Positions 1-6,048 of a stretch of 7,515 nt of DNA are shown one piece after another. This DNA is from Alphaproteobacteria bacterium (GTDB lineage Bacteria > Pseudomonadota > Alphaproteobacteria > Rhizobiales > Devosiaceae), in the NCBI GenBank assembly GCA_024279575.1, contig JAJRRJ010000131.1, forward strand, positions 1-7,515. The letters are read 5' to 3'. The translations under genes were made by a program, and so were the position numbers. The notes under the pieces are model-generated. The model was given only the letters and a program-made list of their open reading frames with translations, was not told where the DNA came from and ran no database searches. Each line of letters starts with the position of its first letter. Within the stretch, counting starts at the first letter, position 1.

Positions 1-147
1 CGTGATACCAGCTCCACCCTCAAAAGCCTGAACTCAAATGATAGCGTGTTTGCGCCAAAGCCAGTTTTGCTGTCAGGAAACAAAAGTCGCTCCGAATAGT
101 TGGTTGCAGGTTATAAAGCCCTGAGGTTTTGTCCCAAATTTCCTTTG

Positions 148-175
148 TTGTAAAAGATGTCGCGGCGTTTATATT
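148..175 (+). promoter_or_regulatory. Candidate sigma70-type promoter of the MerR-family gene
   Basis: A -35-like TTGTAA (148-153, 4 of 6 consensus bases) and a -10-like TATATT (170-175, 5 of 6) are separated by 16 bp. Transcription would start near 181-183, giving a leader of about 25 nt that includes the AGGTGG ribosome binding site at 191-196. The palindrome at 177-193 lies over the predicted start, a position from which a bound protein would block transcription. This is prediction from sequence only. Confidence 0.4.
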
Positions 176-176
176 G

Positions 177-193
177 CCTATAGTTTCTATAGG
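177..193. promoter_or_regulatory. Perfect inverted repeat, likely operator of the MerR-family regulator
   Basis: CCTATAG-TTT-CTATAGG is a perfect 7-bp inverted repeat with a 3-bp centre. It follows the -10-like element directly and overlaps the start of the regulator's Shine-Dalgarno sequence (AGGTGG, 191-196). From memory, operators of the CadR/PbrR branch of the MerR family have the same layout, CTATAG-N3-CTAnAG; I cannot check this here. The likely role is autorepression by the downstream protein. Use as a MerR-type activated promoter on the + strand is less likely: a TTG lies just before it (174-176), but a -10 about 20 bp further on would put the transcript start past the gene's ATG. Confidence 0.6.
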
Positions 194-207
194 TGGTTGG
201 ACAAATA

Positions 208-678
208 ATGAAAAACGGCGCAACGATTACACATGGTACGATAATTACACATGGTACAACAATTTCAATTGGAGAACTTTCCCGTCTGACAGGGGTAAAG
301 GTTACGACAATCCGTTATTATGAGCATGAGGGATTGCTGGAGGCGCCTGAGCGAAATGAAGGCAATCAGCGCCGCTATGAAGATACCCATCTGCAACGCT
401 TGCAATTTATCCGGCATGCGCGGGATTTGGGGCTTGGCATGGCGGCGGTGCGTGAGCTTGTGCAGTTGAGTGTTAAACCGGATCATTCGTGTGAAGAGGC
501 CAATAAAATTGCCACAACGCATTTGAGCGATGTGCGCAATAGAATTGTGCGATTGCGCTCGCTTGAAAAAGAACTGGAGCGCATTGCCAAAAGCTGCCGG
601 GGAGGAAGAATCGGGGATTGTTCCGTGATTGCTGCGCTAAGTGATCATGGGCAATGTGCGGGGGATCACCTGCCTTAA
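208..678 (+). CDS. MerR-family transcriptional regulator, ZntR/CadR-like metal-responsive type
   Basis: This encodes a 156-residue cytoplasmic DNA-binding regulator. The winged helix-turn-helix covers about residues 19-87 (ISIGELSRLTG, then TIRYYEHEGLL and RRYEDTHLQRLQFIRHARDLG), followed by a dimerisation helix at about 96-128. Cysteines at 95 (DHSC), 130 and 138 (CRGGRIGDC) and 150, with His147 and His154, sit where E. coli ZntR has Cys79, Cys114, Cys124 and Cys141; the second Cys of the ZntR CC pair is Arg131 here. This pattern suggests binding of a divalent metal such as Zn, Cd or Pb, but the metal cannot be decided. ATG 208 is chosen because AGGTGG lies 11 nt upstream; an in-frame GTG at 193 would add five residues but overlaps that site. 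Residues 1-18 extend beyond the usual MerR start and contain a duplicated ITHGT. No efflux pump or other target gene is visible nearby. Confidence 0.9.
   Translation: MKNGATITHGTIITHGTTISIGELSRLTGVKVTTIRYYEHEGLLEAPERNEGNQRRYEDTHLQRLQFIRHARDLGLGMAAVRELVQLSVKPDHSCEEANKIATTHLSDVRNRIVRLRSLEKELERIAKSCRGGRIGDCSVIAALSDHGQCAGDHLP
226..257 (+). repeat. 18-bp-period tandem repeat within the MerR-family gene
   Basis: The 14-base string ATTACACATGGTAC occurs at 226-239 and again at 244-257, an exact repeat with an 18-bp period. Because 18 is a multiple of three, the frame is kept and the protein gains two copies of ITHGT (residues 7-11 and 13-17). It lies just before the helix-turn-helix. It looks like a recent slippage duplication in a tolerant N-terminal extension. 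Confidence 0.85.
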
Positions 679-716
679 AAAACACTTGGTTTTGCGGTGA
701 ATTGAGTGCAGGGTGT

Positions 717-737
717 GCCCTTGATAAAGGCAAGGGT
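717..737 (+). terminator. Weak hairpin after the MerR-family gene, doubtful terminator
   Basis: CCCTTG (718-723) can pair with CAAGGG (731-736) across a 7-nt loop, and a G-T wobble at 717/737 can be added. Only TTTG follows, so the U-tract is poor. It lies about 40 nt after the regulator's stop codon and could weakly separate this gene from the atp operon. Confidence 0.25.
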
Positions 738-839
738 TTGATGGCTTTGGGGGTAAGGGAATAAAAAGCGCTCTTGGTGCTTGCATAGGCTTCATCAGGC
801 ATGTTAGAGGGAGCGCGGATTTTGCCAAAGGGCGACGCT

Positions 840-881
840 ATGTTTAACGTTCCAGGAAAAATTCGAGGTTTGATGTCTTAA
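840..881 (+). other. Possible 13-codon leader ORF upstream of atpH
   Basis: An ATG at 840 opens a 13-codon frame (MFNVPGKIRGLMS) ending in TAA at 879-881. A good Shine-Dalgarno sequence, AAAGGG (827-832), precedes the ATG by 7 nt, a better signal than that of atpH itself. It lies about 80 nt before the atpH start and just before a foldable segment, so a leader peptide is conceivable. The peptide shows no run of regulatory codons, is not one I recognise, and an ORF this short can arise by chance. Confidence 0.22.
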
Positions 882-882
882 C

Positions 883-933
883 TCCTTTATGCGACCGCCC
901 CCGGGGGAAACTCCAGAAGGCTGGCGCAAAGGG
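883..933 (+). promoter_or_regulatory. Foldable leader segment before atpH
   Basis: CCTTT (884-888) plus GCG (891-893) can pair with CGC (925-927) plus AAAGG (928-932), forming an 8-bp stem with a 2-nt bulge. Inside it, CCAG (913-916) pairs with CTGG (921-924) around a 4-nt loop, and the ten-base palindrome CCCCCGGGGG is at 898-907. The fold ends 13 nt before the AGGGG ribosome binding site of atpH. I know of no riboswitch family that matches. No convincing promoter for the atp operon was found in 679-960. Confidence 0.25.
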
Positions 934-945
934 TTTACAAAATTT

Positions 946-950
946 AGGGG
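946..950 (+). promoter_or_regulatory. Ribosome binding site that sets the atpH start
   Basis: AGGGG lies 10 nt before a TTG at 961 in the delta-subunit frame. The only in-frame ATG upstream (889) has no Shine-Dalgarno sequence, and the 24 codons it would add do not resemble delta subunits. TTG 961 puts the conserved RPYANALFELA motif at the distance from the N-terminus expected for the family. Confidence 0.6.
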
Positions 951-960
951 TTCAACAGCT

Positions 961-1520
961 TTGAGCGCGCAAAATTCAGTTCTTGCTCATATCGCCAGAC
1001 CATATGCAAACGCTTTGTTTGAATTGGCTGTGGCACAAAAAGCAGTCGCAACGGTGGAAACAGCCCTTGACGGGGTGAGTGATCTCATTGATTCAAATCA
1101 GGACTTTTCTAACCTGTTGGCCAGCCCAATTGTTTCAAGTGAAGCCAAAAACGGTGTGATTGAGGCGATTGTAGCGAAGTCAAAACCTCCCCAGCTGGTG
1201 GCAAATTTTTTGCGTACGGTGGCGGGCAATGGACGCTTGTTTGTTTTACCGGCGATGATTGAAGCATTCAAAGAGCTGGCCGCAAAGGATCGTGATGAAT
1301 TGCGGGCCGAAGTCACTTCGGCAGCTCCCATGAGCAAAAAACAACTTACCGATCTGGCCAGGGTGCTAAAAAGCAAATGGGCAAAACGGTAAATCTGGAA
1401 ACAAACGTTGATCCTTCGCTGATCGGCGGTTTGATTGTTAAAGTCGGATCACAAATGATCGACTCATCTCTAAAAACAAAATTGACTGCGATGAAAATCG
1501 CCATGAAAGAGGTCTCATAA
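961..1520 (+). CDS. atpH: ATP synthase F1 delta subunit (OSCP), reading frame broken
   Basis: Delta caps the F1 head and joins it to the peripheral b-subunit stalk of the membrane ATP synthase. From TTG 961 the frame gives a recognisable N-terminal helical domain (RPYANALFELA near residues 13-23, SPIVSSEAK, NFLRTVAGNGR) and the first part of the C-terminal domain (AEVTSAAPMSKKQL). It then runs out of frame and stops at TAA 1390-1392, giving 143 residues. The missing end, including VDPSLIGGLIVKVGSQMIDS and SLKTKL, is intact in the -1 frame and ends at TAA 1518-1520. Adding one A to the A5 run at 1368-1372 restores a 186-residue protein, a normal family length, reading LARVLKKQMGKTVNLETN across the join. 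The restored stop overlaps the atpA ATG by one base. The gene is the first of atpHAGDC. Identity is certain; whether the break is a sequencing error, a real mutation or recoding is not. Confidence 0.9.
1366..1379 (+). other. Frame break in atpH at an A5 run
   Basis: In the upstream frame the codons are CTA AAA AGC AAA TGG, leading to a stop at 1390. In the -1 frame they are AAA AAG CAA ATG GGC, leading into the conserved C-terminus. Both frames are open from about 1353 to 1389, but family-like sequence ends at the A run in one and begins there in the other, which places the break at 1368-1372. A Lys-tRNA on AAA 1369-1371 could re-pair on 1368-1370, but there is no classical A AAA AAG heptamer. 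Confidence 0.85.
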
Positions 1521-3055
1521 TGGACATCAAGGCAGCTGAAATTTCGGCCATCCTCAAGGATCAAATCAAAGATTTTGGCAAGGAGGCGCAAGTCTCTGAA
1601 GTGGGCCAGGTTCTTTCCGTAGGCGATGGTATCGCGCGTATTTATGGATTGGATAATGTGCAGGCCGGTGAGCTTGTTGAGTTCCCGGGTGGCACTAAAG
1701 GCATGGCGCTCAACCTTGAAACCGACAATGTCGGGGTGGTTATTTTTGGGTCCGATCGGGAAATTTCCGAAGGGGACACCGTCAAGCGGACCGGCGCTAT
1801 CGTTGATACGCCGATTGGTCCTGAACTGTTGGGCCGGGTTGTGGATGCACTGGGTAATCCCATTGACGGCAAGGGTCCGATCAAGGCGAAAAAACGTGCA
1901 CGGGTTGATGTGAAAGCGCCTGGTATTCTGCCCCGGAAGTCGGTACATGAGCCTATGTCAACCGGCCTTAAGGCTATTGATGCTCTGATCCCGATTGGCC
2001 GCGGACAGCGTGAATTGATCATTGGCGATCGTCAGACCGGTAAAACGGCAATTATTCTTGATACGTTTCTTAATCAGAAGGCTGCCCATGCGGCGGGCGC
2101 TGATGAGAGTGAAAAGCTTTATTGTGTATATGTGGCGGTGGGCCAGAAGCGTTCCACTGTGGCTCAATTGGTTAAAGTGCTCGAAGACGCTGGCGCGATG
2201 GAGTATTCCATTGTTGTTGCGGCGACCGCATCTGATGCGGCACCCATGCAGTTTCTTGCGCCCTTTACCGGCTGTGCCATTGCTGAATATTTCCGCGATA
2301 ATGGCCAGCATGCTGTGATTGCATATGACGATCTGACCAAACAGGCTGTTGCCTATCGCCAGATGTCGTTGTTGCTGCGTCGTCCGCCAGGGCGTGAAGC
2401 GTTCCCAGGGGATGTGTTTTATCTGCACTCCCGTTTGCTGGAGCGTTCCGCTAAGCTGAACGAAAAACACGGATCTGGTTCTTTGACCGCTCTGCCGGTT
2501 ATTGAAACCCAGGCAAACGATTTGTCGGCCTATATTCCAACCAATGTGATTTCCATTACCGATGGTCAGATTTTCCTTGAGACTGATTTGTTTTTCCAAG
2601 GGGTGCGTCCGGCGGTGAATGCGGGTCTTTCAGTGTCACGTGTGGGTTCTGCCGCGCAGATCAAGGCTATGAAACAGGTTGCCGGTTCTATTAAAGGTGA
2701 GTTGGCCCAGTATCGTGAAATGGCCGCTTTTTCCCAGTTTGGTTCTGATCTTGATGCTTCGACGCAGGCATTGCTTAACCGTGGTGCGCGTTTGGTTGAG
2801 CTTTTGAAACAAAAGCAGTTTTCACCCCTTAAAACCGAAGAGCAGGTTGCTGTGATTTATGCGGGCGTGAAGGGTTATCTGGATGGGTTTGAAGTTTCTA
2901 ATGTGCAGGCATTTGAAGATGGATTGCTGGGGGTTCTTCATTCCAAGCATGGGGAGATTTTGAGTGGCATTGCCAAGGAAAAAGCTTTGTCTCCTGATCT
3001 GGAAGAGAAACTCAAATCTGTACTTGAGAGTTTTGTAAAGACATTTACGGCTTAG
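1520..3055 (+). CDS. atpA: ATP synthase F1 alpha subunit
   Basis: Alpha forms the non-catalytic nucleotide sites of the alpha3-beta3 head and supplies the arginine finger to the catalytic sites on beta. The protein is 511 residues, typical of the family. An N-terminal helix (1-25) would contact delta, a beta-barrel domain runs to about residue 95, and the nucleotide-binding core follows. Walker A is GDRQTGKT at 169-176, the Walker B strand is HAVIAYDD at 264-271, and the alpha/beta signature PAVNAGLSVS lies at 364-373, followed by the arginine finger Arg374. The C-terminal helical domain (about 380-511) is complete. ATG 1520 overlaps the TAA of the restored atpH frame (TAATG) and has AAAGAGG at 1506-1512, 7 nt upstream, so translation is probably coupled to atpH. 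Stop-to-start spacing to atpG is 15 nt. Confidence 0.98.
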   Translation: MDIKAAEISAILKDQIKDFGKEAQVSEVGQVLSVGDGIARIYGLDNVQAGELVEFPGGTKGMALNLETDNVGVVIFGSDREISEGDTVKRTGAIVDTPIGPELLGRVVDALGNPIDGKGPIKAKKRARVDVKAPGILPRKSVHEPMSTGLKAIDALIPIGRGQRELIIGDRQTGKTAIILDTFLNQKAAHAAGADESEKLYCVYVAVGQKRSTVAQLVKVLEDAGAMEYSIVVAATASDAAPMQFLAPFTGCAIAEYFRDNGQHAVIAYDDLTKQAVAYRQMSLLLRRPPGREAFPGDVFYLHSRLLERSAKLNEKHGSGSLTALPVIETQANDLSAYIPTNVISITDGQIFLETDLFFQGVRPAVNAGLSVSRVGSAAQIKAMKQVAGSIKGELAQYREMAAFSQFGSDLDASTQALLNRGARLVELLKQKQFSPLKTEEQVAVIYAGVKGYLDGFEVSNVQAFEDGLLGVLHSKHGEILSGIAKEKALSPDLEEKLKSVLESFVKTFTA

Positions 3056-3070
3056 GGGAGACATTTTCAA

Positions 3071-3952
3071 ATGGCTTCTTTGAAGGATTTGAAAAACCGG
3101 ATTGATTCGGTGAAATCAACGCAAAAAATAACCCGTGCCATGCAAATGGTGGCGGCGGCCAAATTGCGTAAGGCGCAGGAGCGGGCGGAAGCTGCACGCC
3201 CCTATGCTGAACGGATGGACAAAGTTCTGGCCGGGGTGAGTGCTGCCTATGCGGGGCGTGATGATGCGCCCAAACTGCTTGGGGGGACGGGTAAGGATCA
3301 GGTTCATCTGTTGATTGTTGCGACAGCTGAACGTGGTCTTTGTGGTGGTTTTAACTCCTCGATTGCCCGCAAGGCGCGTGCCCATGCCCAAAATCTTCAA
3401 AAGGCGGGTAAAACAGTTAAAATTATCTGCGTGGGTAAAAAGGGTCACGATGCGCTCAAACGTTTGTTTGAGAAAGAAATCATTGAGGCGATTACCCTGC
3501 GTGAGGTCAAGGTGATCGGATATTCAAACGCTGCAGAAATAGGTGAAAAAATTCTGGCTTTGTTCGATGCTGAAGAATTTGACGTGGCCACATTGTTTTA
3601 TTCAAAATTTGAGTCAGTTTTGTCTCAGGTCCCTCAGGCCCAGCAGATCATTCCAGCAAGCTTTGAAAAAAGTGAAGGGGAAGAGGATGCGGCCAGTCTG
3701 ACTTATGATTATGAGCCGGGCGAAGATGAAATTCTGGCTGACTTGCTGCCGCGCAATATCTCAGTGCAGATTTTTCGGGCTTTGCTTGAAAACGGTGCCG
3801 GGGAAATGGGCGCAAAAATGTCAGCAATGGATAGTGCTACCCGAAATGCCGGGGACATGATTGATGCGCTGGCGCTCAGCTATAACCGGCAACGTCAGGC
3901 GCAAATCACTAAAGAGTTGATTGAAATTATTTCCGGCGCTGAAGCGCTGTAA
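3071..3952 (+). CDS. atpG: ATP synthase F1 gamma subunit (central shaft)
   Basis: Gamma is the rotating central stalk that links the F0 c-ring to the catalytic head. The protein is 293 residues, close to the usual 285-295. The N-terminal coiled-coil helix begins SLKDLKNRIDSVKSTQKITR (3-22) and continues MQMVAAAKLRKAQ. The central Rossmann-like domain contains AERGLCGGFN (86-95) and VGKKGHDALKR (121-131). The C-terminal helix (about 235-293) pairs with the first and ends with the gamma signature ITKELIEIISGAEAL (279-293). An acidic loop, EKSEGEEDAA, at 199-208 lies in the globular domain. GGGGAG at 3055-3060, overlapping the last base of the atpA stop, gives a 10-nt spacing to ATG 3071. The gene is intact. 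Confidence 0.98.
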   Translation: MASLKDLKNRIDSVKSTQKITRAMQMVAAAKLRKAQERAEAARPYAERMDKVLAGVSAAYAGRDDAPKLLGGTGKDQVHLLIVATAERGLCGGFNSSIARKARAHAQNLQKAGKTVKIICVGKKGHDALKRLFEKEIIEAITLREVKVIGYSNAAEIGEKILALFDAEEFDVATLFYSKFESVLSQVPQAQQIIPASFEKSEGEEDAASLTYDYEPGEDEILADLLPRNISVQIFRALLENGAGEMGAKMSAMDSATRNAGDMIDALALSYNRQRQAQITKELIEIISGAEAL

Positions 3953-3976
3953 AACATTAGGTAAGGATTTTATAAA

Positions 3977-5437
3977 ATGGCAGCCAGAAAAAAGGCAACC
4001 AGCCCAAAAGCAACAGGTCAGGTGTCGCAGGTTATTGGCGCGGTTGTGGATGTGAAATTTGAAGGGGAGTTGCCCGCAATTCTCAATGCGCTGACAACCG
4101 ATAATAACGGCAATATGCTGGTGCTCGAAGTTGCCCAGCATCTTGGTGAAAACACTATTCGTGCCATTGCCATGGATACCACCGAGGGTCTGGTTCGCGG
4201 CCAGGCGGTAACAGATCTTGGTGAATCCATTCAGGTGCCGGTTGGTGTTGAAACTTTGGGACGGATCATGAATGTGATCGGTGACCCGATTGATGAAGCT
4301 GGCCCGGTGAAAACCAAAACTAAACGCTCTATTCATGCTGAGGCCCCGGCCTTTGTTGATCAAAGCCCTGAATCAGAAATTCTTGTAACCGGCATTAAGG
4401 TTGTGGATCTGCTGGCCCCTTATGCAAAGGGTGGCAAAATCGGCTTGTTTGGTGGTGCCGGAGTGGGCAAAACCGTGCTTATTCAGGAACTGATCAACAA
4501 TGTGGCAAACTCCCATGGCGGGTATTCTGTGTTTGCCGGGGTGGGAGAACGTACCCGTGAAGGAAACGATCTTTATTATGAAATGATTGAATCCGGGGTG
4601 AACAAGGATCCCAAAGAAAATAACGGATCAACCGAGGGGAGCAAGTGCGCTTTGGTATTTGGCCAGATGAACGAACCTCCCGGAGCCCGCGCCCGTGTGG
4701 CGTTGACAGGCTTGACTGTTGCTGAAGAATTCCGCGATCAGGGACAGGATGTGTTGTTCTTTGTGGATAATATTTTCCGCTTTACTCAGGCCGGTTCTGA
4801 AATGAGCGCTTTGCTTGGGCGTATCCCGTCTGCTGTGGGGTATCAGCCAACGCTGGCGACTGACATGGGCCAGATGCAGGAGCGTATTACAACGACCAAC
4901 AAGGGGTCAATTACCTCTGTGCAGGCCGTTTATGTGCCCGCTGACGATCTGACCGATCCGGCCCCTGCCACATCTTTTGCTCACCTTGATGCGACAACGG
5001 TTCTGAACCGTGCGATCTCTGAAAAGGGTATTTATCCTGCGGTGGATCCGCTTGATTCAACATCGCGTTTGCTTGATCCAACAGTTGTTGGTGATGAGCA
5101 TTATCGGGTGGCGCGTGAGGTGCAGGAAATATTGCAGCGGTATAAAAGTTTGCAGGATATTATTGCCATTCTGGGCATGGACGAGTTGTCTGAAGAAGAT
5201 AAACTGGTCGTGGCCCGGGCGCGCAAAATTGAGCGCTTCATGAGTCAACCGTTCTTTGTGGCTGAAATCTTTACCGGCACACCAGGGGTGTTTGTGGAAC
5301 TTGAAGATACCATTCGCGCTTTTGCCGGGTTGATTGATGGTGAATATGACCACCTGCCTGAACCCGCATTCTATATGGTTGGCACCATTGACGATGCGGT
5401 GGCAAAAGCTCAAAAACTGGCAGCCGAAGCCGCTTAA
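3977..5437 (+). CDS. atpD: ATP synthase F1 beta subunit (catalytic)
   Basis: Beta carries the three catalytic sites that make or hydrolyse ATP. The protein is 486 residues. The beta-barrel runs from about 15 to 90, after a lysine-rich N-terminal extension (MAARKKATSPKATG) that is longer than in E. coli beta. The core has Walker A GGAGVGKT (159-166), the catalytic glutamate in GERTREGND (Glu191), Walker B VLFFVD ending at Asp264, and the signature PAVDPLDSTS (354-363). DELSEED is at 402-408 in the C-terminal domain that contacts gamma and epsilon. The loop GVNKDPKENNGSTEGSK at 207-223 fits an alphaproteobacterial or mitochondrial-type beta. AAGGA at 3963-3967 lies 9 nt before ATG 3977; the gap from atpG is 24 nt. 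All catalytic residues are present. Confidence 0.99.
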   Translation: MAARKKATSPKATGQVSQVIGAVVDVKFEGELPAILNALTTDNNGNMLVLEVAQHLGENTIRAIAMDTTEGLVRGQAVTDLGESIQVPVGVETLGRIMNVIGDPIDEAGPVKTKTKRSIHAEAPAFVDQSPESEILVTGIKVVDLLAPYAKGGKIGLFGGAGVGKTVLIQELINNVANSHGGYSVFAGVGERTREGNDLYYEMIESGVNKDPKENNGSTEGSKCALVFGQMNEPPGARARVALTGLTVAEEFRDQGQDVLFFVDNIFRFTQAGSEMSALLGRIPSAVGYQPTLATDMGQMQERITTTNKGSITSVQAVYVPADDLTDPAPATSFAHLDATTVLNRAISEKGIYPAVDPLDSTSRLLDPTVVGDEHYRVAREVQEILQRYKSLQDIIAILGMDELSEEDKLVVARARKIERFMSQPFFVAEIFTGTPGVFVELEDTIRAFAGLIDGEYDHLPEPAFYMVGTIDDAVAKAQKLAAEAA

Positions 5438-5461
5438 ATTTCAATAAGGGAAGCCTCATAA

Positions 5462-5884
5462 ATGGCCGACGCAATTAAAATTGAAATCGTTTCGCCAGAA
5501 CATCTGGTGCTTTCAGAGGAGGCCACTTCGGTGTCTGTTCCGGGGCAGGAAGGCTATTTCACTGTTATGGGTGAACATGCGCCACTGATGAGTACGCTTA
5601 AGCCGGGTTTTATTACGGTGGAAAAAGATGGCTCAACCCAGACATTTTATGTGCAGGGCGGGTTTGCTGACATTTCTCCTGATGGGGTAACTATTCTGGC
5701 AGAACATGCCCGGGCAGGTGCAGACTTTGACAAAAGCGAAGTGGAAGCTGCGATTAGCGTGGCGCAAAGTCAGTTGGATGCGGCAGTTGAACTTGCTGAT
5801 AAAGATCTGGCGCAGAACGAGCTTGATGGCTGGAAAAATCTGCTTATGGAAGCAGCTCAAGTTGGGGCTGCCGGGGCCCACTAA
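5462..5884 (+). CDS. atpC: ATP synthase F1 epsilon subunit
   Basis: Epsilon binds the foot of gamma, couples the rotor to the c-ring and can inhibit ATP hydrolysis through its C-terminal helices. The protein is 140 residues, normal for the family. The N-terminal beta-sandwich covers about 1-85 and includes IKIEIVSPEHLVLSEEA, GYFTVMGEHAPLMSTLKPG (31-49) and VQGGFADISPDGVTILAE (64-81). The C-terminal helical hairpin (about 90-133) is rich in Ala and Glu and complete, followed by a short GAAGAH tail. AAGGGAA at 5446-5452 lies 9 nt before ATG 5462, and the gap from atpD is 24 nt. It is the last gene of the operon, as the terminator just downstream shows. Confidence 0.97.
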   Translation: MADAIKIEIVSPEHLVLSEEATSVSVPGQEGYFTVMGEHAPLMSTLKPGFITVEKDGSTQTFYVQGGFADISPDGVTILAEHARAGADFDKSEVEAAISVAQSQLDAAVELADKDLAQNELDGWKNLLMEAAQVGAAGAH

Positions 5885-5911
5885 ACCGGATTTTGTCAGT
5901 TGTATTTTTTG

Positions 5912-5941
5912 AAAAGGTCGCCTGCCGGGCGGCCTTTTTTT
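5912..5941 (+). terminator. Rho-independent terminator of the atp operon
   Basis: AAGGTCGCC (5914-5922) pairs with GGCGGCCTT (5928-5936) across the 5-nt loop TGCCG, with a single T-G wobble and two further A-T pairs at the base. The stem runs into a seven-T tract (5935-5941). It lies 28 nt after the atpC stop and closes the operon. Confidence 0.94.
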
Positions 5942-6002
5942 ATGGATGCTTTTGTTGGAGCTGTTCAAAAACGAAGTTAAATCTATAAATTGAAACAATG
6001 AT

Positions 6003-6025
6003 GAATTTGTGATCGTCGCAAATTC
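6003..6025. promoter_or_regulatory. 23-bp near-perfect inverted repeat upstream of the chemoreceptor gene
   Basis: GAATTTGTGA (6003-6012) and TCGCAAATTC (6016-6025) are inverted copies around the 3-bp centre TCG, with nine of ten positions pairing and a G-T at the tenth. The site is 23 bp upstream of the FNR-type box. It could be an operator or, if transcribed, a hairpin, but no U-tract follows. I do not recognise a regulator; it is not a CRP site, because the TGTGA/TCGCA halves are too close together. Confidence 0.55.
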
Positions 6026-6048
6026 CCCCTTCTTAGGGAACGAGTGCT

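Noticed and set aside
1..99. Open frame 1 from the left edge to a stop at 97-99
   Set aside because: The 32 codons show no recognisable motif, so a gene tail cannot be claimed, though it is possible.
20..223. 67-codon ORF on the - strand, divergent from the MerR-family gene
   Set aside because: It runs through the regulator's start, operator and promoter, has no recognisable protein features, and has no clear ribosome site.
721..749. TTGATA at 721-726 as the -35 of an atp promoter
   Set aside because: No acceptable -10 lies 16-18 bp downstream; other pairs tried in 679-900 were no better.
473..828. Two - strand ORFs (473-802 and 637-828)
   Set aside because: They overlap the end of the regulator gene, are rich in Pro and Ser without a domain, and lack supporting start signals.
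898..907. CCCCCGGGGG as a terminator or operator
   Set aside because: It is a loop-less GC palindrome with no T-tract and no known matching operator; kept only as part of the leader description.
889..960. ATG 889 as the start of atpH
   Set aside because: It has no Shine-Dalgarno sequence, and the added residues (MRPPPGETPEGW...) are unlike delta subunits and overlap the foldable leader; TTG 961 with AGGGG is better.
1336..1342. A6 run in atpH as the place of the frame break
   Set aside because: Shifting here would replace the family-like QLTDLARVLK with unrelated sequence; the break fits only at 1368-1372.
1346..2599. Long - strand ORFs inside atpH and atpA (1346-1948, 1642-2022, 1958-2599)
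   Set aside because: These are antisense shadows of strongly conserved coding sequence.
3821..4363. 180-codon - strand ORF across the atpG/atpD junction
   Set aside because: It is antisense to two well-conserved genes and to the atpD ribosome site, with no recognisable product.
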